Positions 8,824-16,011 of a stretch of DNA of 64,000 bases are shown piece after piece; position 1 is the first letter of the stretch; the number at the start of each line of letters is the position of its first letter. The notes under the pieces are model-generated. The model saw only the letters and a program-made list of their open reading frames with translations, had not been told where the DNA came from and made no database searches. The DNA comes from HGM04593 sp964512955 (GTDB taxonomy: Bacteria; Bacteroidota; Bacteroidia; Bacteroidales; Bacteroidaceae), in NCBI GenBank assembly GCA_964512955.1, contig CAZEKX010000002.1, positions 3,767 through 67,766 on the forward strand, read 5' to 3'. Made by a program: the position numbers and the translations under genes.

Positions 8824-10485
8824 ATGATTTTCAAAAAAAATTTTGGTTTAATCCTGGCTGTTGCTATGGCAGTGTTTGCCAATACAGCACAGGCTCAGTC
8901 CCTTTCTCCTTCAACAAAGTGGCATTGGGACAAAGGAACTATTGTTGTTGAAAGCCCGGAACGTCCTGCAGGACAGGAGCATGTTCTTAACCTTGCAGTT
9001 GCTCCAATAAAGACTGTACGTGTGGCTTTCGTTGGTCTTGGTATGCGTGGCGACGGTGCTGTAATCCGTTTCTGCCGTATCCCCGGTGTTGAAATCGTTG
9101 CTCTTTGCGATTATGAGTACGCTCGTGCCGAAGAGTGTAACAAATTCTTGCGTGAGCAGGGTCTTATGCCCGCCGATATCTATTGTGGTGAAAAGGGTTA
9201 TGAGGAACTTTGCAAACGTCCCGACATCGACCTCGTTTATATCGCTGCCGACTGGAATCATCACTATCCTATAGCAAAATTTGCTATGGAGAACGGTAAA
9301 CACACCGCTATCGAGGTTCCTTCTGCAATGAACCTCGAGCAGTGCTGGAGTCTTATCAACCTTTCAGAGCAAACACGTCTCCACTGTTTCATCCTTGAAA
9401 ATTGCTGCTACGACGACTATGAGATGAATGCTCTTGCAATGGCACAAGACGGTATCTTCGGTGAAATTATACGTGCCGAGGGTGCTTATATCCACAGCCT
9501 CGAGTGGTTCTGGGATGCATACTGGAAAGACCCTGCCGACAATGATGTTGACAACCTTCACTGGCGTCTGAAGTACAACAAGGAGAACCGTGGCGACCTC
9601 TATGCTACTCACGGCCTTGGTCCCGTTGCACAGTGCTTGGATATTCACCGTGGCGACCGCTTCACTACACTCGTTGCAATGGATACCGATCCTTTCTTCG
9701 GTAAGGAACTTGTAAAAGAAAAGACCGGTAAAGAGTGTAAAGAGTTCCGTAATGGCGACCACACAACAACTCTTATGCGTACAGCAAAAGGTAAGGTTGT
9801 AGAGATTCAACATAACGTTATGACTCCTCAGCCCTACAACCGTTTGTTCAAACTCACAGGTACAAAAGGTTATGCTACTAAATATCCTACACCTGAGTTC
9901 GCACTTTCGGGTGAGGCACTCAAGAATACCGGTGCTCCTCAGGTTGATAATCTGAATGCTCATGGATTCATGAATGCAGAGCAAAAACAGGCTCTTACAG
10001 CGAAGTACTACCATCCAATCCTCAAAAAGTATGTTGAAAAGGGTCGCGATCTTGGTCATGGTGGTATGGACTTTGTAATGGATTCACGTCTTGTATACTG
10101 CTTGCAAAACGGTTTGCCTCTCGATATGGATGTATATGATATGGCTGAATGGTGCTGTTTGGCAGAACTTGGTACCATATCAATGGACAACAACTGTGCA
10201 GCAGTAACATTCCCCGACTTTACACGCGGACATTGGAACGACCAGAAGGGTTACAAGCATGCTTTTGCTACTCCCGAGGATGAGGCTGCCACAGAGGCTT
10301 ATGCCGAGGCTTATAGTGCTGCTCAGAAAGAGGTTACAGCAAAGAAAAACCTTTGGGCTCTTTACGATGCAGTGAAGGCTGCTAAAGAGGTAGGTGATGC
10401 TAAAGCGGTTGCCAAAGCAGAGAAGAAACTTGCTCAGGCAAAGGCTTCTGCCAAGAAGGCAATAGCAAAGGCTATGAAGAAATAA
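8824..10485 (+). CDS. GH109-like secreted Gfo/Idh/MocA-family glycosidase
   Basis: 553 residues. A signal peptide (cleavage likely after ANTAQA, residue 24) is followed by a Rossmann fold with the NAD-binding motif GLGMRG at residues 71-76, and by the THGLGPVAQ motif (His263) and the NVMTPQPYNRLFKLTGT stretch characteristic of GH109. GH109 enzymes remove alpha-N-acetylgalactosamine (and related sugars) by an NAD-dependent redox mechanism, which suits a mucin or host-glycan degrader. Family members are usually about 440-470 residues. This one has an extra C-terminal tail of about 80 residues made mostly of Ala, Lys and Glu (from about residue 480 to the final KKAIAKAMKK), likely helical. It stands alone between its own promoter and a terminator. 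A plain oxidoreductase of the same superfamily is the alternative. Confidence 0.78.
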   Translation: MIFKKNFGLILAVAMAVFANTAQAQSLSPSTKWHWDKGTIVVESPERPAGQEHVLNLAVAPIKTVRVAFVGLGMRGDGAVIRFCRIPGVEIVALCDYEYARAEECNKFLREQGLMPADIYCGEKGYEELCKRPDIDLVYIAADWNHHYPIAKFAMENGKHTAIEVPSAMNLEQCWSLINLSEQTRLHCFILENCCYDDYEMNALAMAQDGIFGEIIRAEGAYIHSLEWFWDAYWKDPADNDVDNLHWRLKYNKENRGDLYATHGLGPVAQCLDIHRGDRFTTLVAMDTDPFFGKELVKEKTGKECKEFRNGDHTTTLMRTAKGKVVEIQHNVMTPQPYNRLFKLTGTKGYATKYPTPEFALSGEALKNTGAPQVDNLNAHGFMNAEQKQALTAKYYHPILKKYVEKGRDLGHGGMDFVMDSRLVYCLQNGLPLDMDVYDMAEWCCLAELGTISMDNNCAAVTFPDFTRGHWNDQKGYKHAFATPEDEAATEAYAEAYSAAQKEVTAKKNLWALYDAVKAAKEVGDAKAVAKAEKKLAQAKASAKKAIAKAMKK

Positions 10486-10515
10486 GTATTTCTATATATA
10501 ATATAGAGATATTCT

Positions 10516-10576
10516 AAAATTAAATGAGGCTGACTAAAAAGTCTATACGACTTTTTAGTCAGCCTCATTTAATTTT
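10516..10576. terminator. Perfect 28-bp palindrome, bidirectional terminator or mobile hairpin, copy 1
   Basis: Left arm 10516-10543 and right arm 10549-10576 are exact reverse complements with a 5-nt loop (TATAC). The stem carries A-rich sequence at its 5' foot and T-rich sequence at its 3' foot, as in an intrinsic terminator working in both directions. It lies 30 nt after the GH109-like gene. Its core (GAGGCTGACTAAAAAGTC, loop, complement) recurs at 15948-15991, on the far side of the four-gene island. Confidence 0.8.
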
Positions 10577-10714
10577 AAAGATCGTGTAATATTTATCATC
10601 AGTCAAATCAATATTCTTTCCAAAATTGTAAACATTCCATAAAAAGTATATAAAACGCATAAAATATTTGTTTAATAAGCGTTGTTTAAATAGTTTTACA
10701 AAAATTTTTAAACA

Positions 10715-12778
10715 ATGAAAAAAACTAAGACTATATCTATTATTGTAACTGCAATAATACTGTTTTCTGTTACTTATATTTTGAAAAAAAAATCGCAAGC
10801 CACTCATATTGATGTTATTTGTCATTATACCCACATCGATAAAGATACTTTGAAACTAAAAGCAGCAAAGTTTCTTCTAGAAAATATTCCTTACCACTAT
10901 TCCGAAAACAATAAAACAATTTCTAATACCAAATGGGAGCATTGGCGATCCGAAACAGATATAATACTAAAAAAACTGCAGGCTGAATATGGATATGACG
11001 CTATTCCTCATAAAATTATAGACTCTATTCGTATTGAACGTGACTCAATGCCATTTCATGAAACACTTATAAACTCAAGAATTGCAAACAACATATTGTG
11101 CGATAGCAGTCTGATCACAGACAAATATCTTATAGAACATATAGATAATGCCTTTGAAGTATGGCAGACAAATAAGTTTGCAAAGAAGTTGTCTTTCGAC
11201 AACTTTAAAGAATATATATTGCCATATAGTTCTTTACAATACTACAACATACTGAATAACGGCAAAGAACTTCATGATATTTTTATATCTATGCTCTGTC
11301 CCGACTCAACTGGTACTCTCACGGAATGTATTAAAAGATATAATCAAACAATTGGAGACCTCAGAGGATTGAACGGAAGTGTCAAACGAAAAGAAAGAAC
11401 CGGAATATACGATATGTATGTACGTGGAATACACGACTGTACAGATATTGCGGTATGGGCATGCAATATATTACGTGCATGTGGAATTCCAATAGTTGTT
11501 GAGAATGTAATAGGTTATCGAGATTTTGTAGGAAGACATTTCCATTGTAGCGTTTTCGATTGCGACAGCACTACATGGAGTCCGTTTAATGCAGAATCCT
11601 CTTTACCTGGAAATTTCAGTTTCGACCAACCTAAGTGTTTAAATGTTCATAGACATCTCTTTGCAACGCAAAGAGATTCACCCTATTTTCTTAAAGGTGA
11701 TAATGAGAATGTACCTATAGAATTAAACAATCCATGCATAAAAGATGTTACGTCCTTATATCGCAATGTTTATAAAATATCTTTACCATGCGATATAAGT
11801 TCTAAAAACAAACTTGCATATCTTGCAACGTTTGATGCTGCAAGTGGTATTAAACCTGTTACTTGGGGTGTTATTGACACTATATCAAAAAGTGTAACAT
11901 TTGAAAATACCCTACCAGAAATACTCTATTTCCCAGTATATTACAATGAAGACTACCAAAGTTTTAGCACCCCATTCTATCTTGTAGTATACGATGGTAA
12001 AGTTGATATAAAAGAGATACAGGGTATAAGTGATGACACATTGACCTCAACATTATATCTTACACGCAAATATCCTCGTAAAGAGAATATGAAACGTGTC
12101 GCCGAGGGATTGATAGGTGGTCAATTCTTAGGTTCAAACACCCCCGATTTTAAAGATGCAGATTTTTTATTTACCATAAAATCGGCTCCAAATCCAATGT
12201 TAAGCGAATATAAATTTAAAAAAATAGGGAAATACAAATATTATCGTTTTCAGGCTCACAAAAACAATCCACACGCAAATATATCACACTTGGAGTGGGT
12301 CACAAACAAAAGTTATGGCTATGAGAACACTGAAGACGTGTCGAGACTACACATATTATCGCCCAAAGAGAAAAGTATAACAAAAGGCGACAACAAATTA
12401 GTTAAACTTCTTGATAGAAACAGAAATCGAATGACATGGGCAAAAGAGTACGACGGCAATATGCAAACAGCACCGGGAGCATATCCAAATATAACCCTGT
12501 CGCTTGACGAGCCCCAAATTGTAACATCCGTTCGTTTTTCTCCATTGAACGCCGACAACGGTATAAAAAATGGAAATACATACGAACTGTTCTATTGGGA
12601 TGGAGGTTGGATTTCCTGTGGCATAAAGGTTGCCGAATACGAATACATACAGTTTGACAGTGTACCCAAGAACAAACTATATTGGTTAGATAATATCACG
12701 GAAGGAAAGGAAGAGATGCCATTCATCATTGTAAATGGAAAACAAAAATTTGTATATGATGAAATTATAACTAACTAG
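10715..12778 (+). CDS. Transglutaminase-like secreted protein with C-terminal discoidin-like region
   Basis: 687 residues with an N-terminal membrane anchor or uncleaved signal (about residues 5-23). A transglutaminase-like (papain-fold) core is visible: Cys242 in IHDCTDIAVWACNILRACG, His275/His277 in GRHFHCSVFD, and Asp282, a plausible Cys-His-Asp triad. The C-terminal third (from about residue 560: NRNRMTWAKEYDGN, then YPNITLSLDEPQIVTSVRFSP) resembles a discoidin/F5-8C galactose-binding fold. Such proteins are common in gut Bacteroidales but their substrates are not known to me; hydrolysis of peptides or crosslinking in the periplasm or at the surface are both possible. The O-antigen-ligase-like gene starts four bases after its stop, so they form a unit. 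Codons are more A/T-rich (AAA, ATA, AAT) than in neighbouring genes. Confidence 0.7.
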   Translation: MKKTKTISIIVTAIILFSVTYILKKKSQATHIDVICHYTHIDKDTLKLKAAKFLLENIPYHYSENNKTISNTKWEHWRSETDIILKKLQAEYGYDAIPHKIIDSIRIERDSMPFHETLINSRIANNILCDSSLITDKYLIEHIDNAFEVWQTNKFAKKLSFDNFKEYILPYSSLQYYNILNNGKELHDIFISMLCPDSTGTLTECIKRYNQTIGDLRGLNGSVKRKERTGIYDMYVRGIHDCTDIAVWACNILRACGIPIVVENVIGYRDFVGRHFHCSVFDCDSTTWSPFNAESSLPGNFSFDQPKCLNVHRHLFATQRDSPYFLKGDNENVPIELNNPCIKDVTSLYRNVYKISLPCDISSKNKLAYLATFDAASGIKPVTWGVIDTISKSVTFENTLPEILYFPVYYNEDYQSFSTPFYLVVYDGKVDIKEIQGISDDTLTSTLYLTRKYPRKENMKRVAEGLIGGQFLGSNTPDFKDADFLFTIKSAPNPMLSEYKFKKIGKYKYYRFQAHKNNPHANISHLEWVTNKSYGYENTEDVSRLHILSPKEKSITKGDNKLVKLLDRNRNRMTWAKEYDGNMQTAPGAYPNITLSLDEPQIVTSVRFSPLNADNGIKNGNTYELFYWDGGWISCGIKVAEYEYIQFDSVPKNKLYWLDNITEGKEEMPFIIVNGKQKFVYDEIITN

Positions 12779-12782
12779 TGAG

Positions 12783-14267
12783 ATGATACAAGCAATAATT
12801 GTTTTTACAGCATTATTTCTATCCATATTCTACAGTTACGATGAGGAAACTATGAATACAATATGGTGGGAGTCTCATATCCCATCCATTACAATTATGG
12901 TTTTGTTGCTATTGACGTTGCTTATACCAAAAAGAATAAGAATATGTAAAGAATATACATTTAGCCTGATTATGTGTGTAATCTCATTGATTGGGATTAT
13001 ATCAATATTTTTTTGTGATATACACAACTCATCCATTTACTCAATGGGCGTTACACTGACAGTTCCATCTATAATGTATTTTTTAGATACTAAGAATAAA
13101 ACTTTAAACTATATTATATATATTGTACTAACTCTATATGTTATAGTCGTAATATATTCATCATCACGTACTGGAATAATTGTAACATTACTTTCCTTTA
13201 TATATTTTCTATGGAATAGATTCAAATCAAAATGTAAGTTAATATTATTCTCATTCATTTCATTATCAGTAGTATTTATTGTTTTAGTATTTTTTGTAAA
13301 AGAAAATTCATCTAATGGTAGAGCATTTATCTTAAAGAATACGGCAAAGATGATATTGGAGAAACCTTTTGGATGGGGCACCAATGGTTTCGAAACCAAT
13401 TATATGGTAAAACAAGCAGAATATTTCTGTAATAATAATGACGAAGAAATGGAGATGCTGGCTGATGACATAAAACATCCTTTAAATGAATTCATGTATA
13501 TAGCGATAAACCATGGAATACACGTATTAGCCATATTTGTAACATTTGTTTTTTTACTTATATATCTTTTATATAAAAGAGGAGATAGAGAAAGTAAATG
13601 TTTTTTGCATTTTATTATATTACTGTTTGCTTGGTGCTGTTTCTCATATCCATTATCAGTTTCATTTGTAATAGTCATCTTATCAGCATACATTATATCA
13701 TATCCTATGACCGAGTATTTACTATTAAAACGAAACCACATAAGATATACAATAATACTACCATTGCTATTGTGTGGCTGTAAAAGATTGCAAGCATTCA
13801 ACGATGAAAGAATATGGAATAATGCAATAGAAACATACAATATAGGTAGAAAAGAAGATGCATTGATGGTATTCGACAATGCCCATAACTTCTCAATAGA
13901 TAAAGGACGAAAACTTTTTTCTTTAGCAACAATAGAATACAATAATAAAGATTACAAAAGATGTATTGAGGTTTGCAATGAATGTAAACAATTCATACAA
14001 AGTTACGACCTAGAGTTAATGCATGCTAACTGCTACATGTTCATAGGCAATCAATATATGGCTCTAAAACATTTCCAAATTGCACATAATATGTGTCCGG
14101 TACGTTTTATCCCACTTTATAAGCAGTTTAAAATATATAAGGAAATAGGCGATACGTTAAAAATGATTAAAATTGGAAAAGAGATTTTATCCAAAAAAGT
14201 TAAGGTATATTCTTATAAAACTAATATTATCATAAATAATGTACAATACGAACTTAAGAATATATAA
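12783..14267 (+). CDS. O-antigen-ligase/Wzy-like membrane protein with C-terminal TPR repeats
   Basis: 494 residues. About ten hydrophobic helices fill residues 1-310, with a periplasmic loop containing SSRTGIIVT and later NGRAFILKNTAKMILEKPFGWGTNGFE, the typical Wzy_C/WaaL-type region, followed by DDIKHPLNEF. After a short CGC segment (about residue 322) the rest is helical and TPR-like (NNAIETYNIGRKEDALMVFDNA, shown here as a single repeat start). Members of the O-antigen ligase superfamily transfer or polymerise lipid-linked glycans, but TPR-bearing members are also found beside small secreted peptides in Bacteroidota, where their role is unknown. No other glycan-assembly gene lies within 45 kb on this side. 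It is coupled to the transglutaminase-like gene (4-nt gap) and is A/T-rich like it. Confidence 0.7.
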   Translation: MIQAIIVFTALFLSIFYSYDEETMNTIWWESHIPSITIMVLLLLTLLIPKRIRICKEYTFSLIMCVISLIGIISIFFCDIHNSSIYSMGVTLTVPSIMYFLDTKNKTLNYIIYIVLTLYVIVVIYSSSRTGIIVTLLSFIYFLWNRFKSKCKLILFSFISLSVVFIVLVFFVKENSSNGRAFILKNTAKMILEKPFGWGTNGFETNYMVKQAEYFCNNNDEEMEMLADDIKHPLNEFMYIAINHGIHVLAIFVTFVFLLIYLLYKRGDRESKCFLHFIILLFAWCCFSYPLSVSFVIVILSAYIISYPMTEYLLLKRNHIRYTIILPLLLCGCKRLQAFNDERIWNNAIETYNIGRKEDALMVFDNAHNFSIDKGRKLFSLATIEYNNKDYKRCIEVCNECKQFIQSYDLELMHANCYMFIGNQYMALKHFQIAHNMCPVRFIPLYKQFKIYKEIGDTLKMIKIGKEILSKKVKVYSYKTNIIINNVQYELKNI

Positions 14268-14315
14268 AGAAGTAATATCACAAATTCTTATTTTTTAATT
14301 TATAATTTAAACAAC

Positions 14316-15143
14316 ATGAAAAAAAAATTATTATTCACATTTGTAAGTATTGTCATATGCATGGCAGGTTTTGTATCTTGTAGTAATAACGATTTTGAAG
14401 AGTGCATATCTGATACAAAAAGATCAAAGAGTTTAACTACGAGAAGCATAAATGACATAACAATGGAAGAAGTCAAGGCCAGAGTTAATGAATTGAATGA
14501 AAAATACAATAGCGATGTTGTTATTAATGAAGAACTTTCTGCAGAGAAATTCGATGAAACATTCTTTTTTATACTAGAAAACTCTTTAAGAAAAGATCGC
14601 GGATTAAAACCCCTTGAGATTATAGAAAGCCAAGTTTTAACTAATAACAGAATTGATGATAGTTCTATTGACAAAGTTAGTATTGCATCTACTGGAAGAA
14701 GTATAGAAAACGTAGATAATAATAACCGCGTGTATGAAGAAGAATTTGAAAAAGAAGAAAACTTTTCAGCAAAAAGGTTTACAAATTTCAGTTCATTTTT
14801 TAACAGATATCACTATTGTATTTCTTATATCGTCCAATATGGAAGAAATTCTGCTATAAAATTTAATGGATTCGAAAATCAGACTATATATTCTGCATAT
14901 AATACGGATGATTTTTCATTACCACAAAGTGTAGTAGATGAATTTGCTAAAGAGCATGATGTAACATATTGTGATGGAACACTAAATTTAACATCTCCTG
15001 TAAGATACAATCATAATGATCCATATAACCGTGATGAAATAAACTTTTATTATACTTATGAATATAAGATTAACGGTACAACCTTTGAAATTACAGCGAG
15101 TCATCCTGCGGGTGTATTAAGCAGACATACAGTAACAAAATAA
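14316..15143 (+). CDS. Orphan secreted lipoprotein of the A/T-rich island
   Basis: 275 residues. A lipoprotein signal peptide is clear: KKKLLFTFVSIVICMAGF followed by VSCSN, with the lipid-modified Cys at about residue 22. I recognise no domain. The segment of about residues 35-160 is charged and likely helical (Glu, Lys, Asn, Ser), with the run EEEFEKEENFS; the C-terminal 110 residues have more beta-like spacing and four scattered aromatic clusters. It follows the O-antigen-ligase-like gene by 48 nt on the same strand and shares its A/T-rich codon use, so it may be a substrate, partner or cargo of the preceding pair; this is inference only. Confidence 0.6.
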   Translation: MKKKLLFTFVSIVICMAGFVSCSNNDFEECISDTKRSKSLTTRSINDITMEEVKARVNELNEKYNSDVVINEELSAEKFDETFFFILENSLRKDRGLKPLEIIESQVLTNNRIDDSSIDKVSIASTGRSIENVDNNNRVYEEEFEKEENFSAKRFTNFSSFFNRYHYCISYIVQYGRNSAIKFNGFENQTIYSAYNTDDFSLPQSVVDEFAKEHDVTYCDGTLNLTSPVRYNHNDPYNRDEINFYYTYEYKINGTTFEITASHPAGVLSRHTVTK

Positions 15144-15154
15144 ATACAGACTTG

Positions 15155-15195
15155 TTTTTGTTATCTCAATATGAAAATGATTGAGATAACAAAAA
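15155..15195 (+). repeat. 16-bp inverted repeat between the two island lipoprotein genes
   Basis: TTTTTGTTATCTCAAT (15155-15170) is perfectly complementary to ATTGAGATAACAAAAA (15180-15195) with a 9-nt loop. The T-run is on the 5' side and the A-run on the 3' side, the reverse of a normal intrinsic terminator, so it may instead be an RNA processing or stability element. Confidence 0.6.
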
Positions 15196-15239
15196 AATAA
15201 TTATCTTTTAGAGGTAATAATACATAAAACTAGGATAAA

Positions 15240-15929
15240 ATGCTTAACAGATTATTAATTGTAATATTGCTATCGTTTTGCCTAACTCAATGCAATAATA
15301 AGAGTTATACAAATAATGTGCAGGTTTGCAATAAACAGTTGCTTTTTGATATTTATAACCCATTAGAAAAACATACTTATATCAATTCTATTGGAGATAC
15401 AATTATATTAAGAGGTGCTATAAAGAGAAGGACGTATCAGCATAGTATAATTTATCACGACATACAAAGAAAATACTGTCCTAAGACAAATTTTGAAAAA
15501 ATCAGCCTTGTCACTTCACTACAATTTATCACGAACTATTATTTGATGAATATAACCCCATTTGATAGTTGTTTCTCTTTAGGATATGGTAGCATTCATC
15601 TTGAGCATATTTTCGTAGATGATTTTAAGGATGTGAATTTTGAAGAATATGATAGAGAACAAATAAAAAAGTGGTCGCAGGACACACTGTGTATGAGAAT
15701 AAAACGTGGAGATTTCTGGAACAGAGTATTTGAACTTAACAAAGAGTATTCAAACCCCGAAAGTTTTGCTATGATTGAAACTGCAATAAAGGAAGCATAC
15801 AAAATATGGAAATTAGACATGAATGATACTATTTATATGCAGAAAAATGCATTTGATATACTCCGTTCTACATATGACGATATCTTTACAAATATGAAGG
15901 ATGAAATAAATCCTATATATTTGAAATAA
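15240..15929 (+). CDS. Second orphan lipoprotein of the island
   Basis: 229 residues with a short signal ending LTQCNN (likely lipidated Cys at residue 18). No family is recognised. The mature part is rich in Tyr, Asn, Asp, Lys and Ile, with an alpha-helical C-terminal half (SFAMIETAIKEAYKIWKLD). ATG 15240 directly follows an A-rich leader. It is the last gene before the second copy of the flanking hairpin at 15948 and ends the A/T-rich block. Its role, like that of its neighbour, is unknown; both are predicted to face the periplasm or outer membrane. Confidence 0.6.
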   Translation: MLNRLLIVILLSFCLTQCNNKSYTNNVQVCNKQLLFDIYNPLEKHTYINSIGDTIILRGAIKRRTYQHSIIYHDIQRKYCPKTNFEKISLVTSLQFITNYYLMNITPFDSCFSLGYGSIHLEHIFVDDFKDVNFEEYDREQIKKWSQDTLCMRIKRGDFWNRVFELNKEYSNPESFAMIETAIKEAYKIWKLDMNDTIYMQKNAFDILRSTYDDIFTNMKDEINPIYLK

Positions 15930-15947
15930 AACTAAAGATTTAAAACA

Positions 15948-15991
15948 ATGAGGCTGTCTAAAAGTCTATACGACTTTTTAGTCAGCCTCAT
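15948..15991. terminator. Palindromic hairpin, copy 2, terminator between convergent genes
   Basis: ATGAGGCTGTCTAAAAGTC (15948-15966), loop TATAC, and the right arm 15972-15991 form a hairpin with one mismatch and one bulge. It shares its right arm and loop with the hairpin at 10516-10576. It sits between the island (plus strand) and the GH92 gene ending at 16012 (minus strand) and could end transcription from both sides. Confidence 0.75.
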
Positions 15992-16011
15992 GATTATTTA
16001 TTCAACTCTGT

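Noticed and set aside
9364..10059. Minus-strand open frame of 231 codons inside the GH109-like gene
   Set aside because: Fully antisense to a gene with clear family motifs; its Cys/Leu-rich product has no recognisable fold.
10565..10834. Minus-strand open frame between the first hairpin and the transglutaminase-like gene
   Set aside because: Overlaps the signal peptide of the plus-strand gene and is low-complexity A/T translation.
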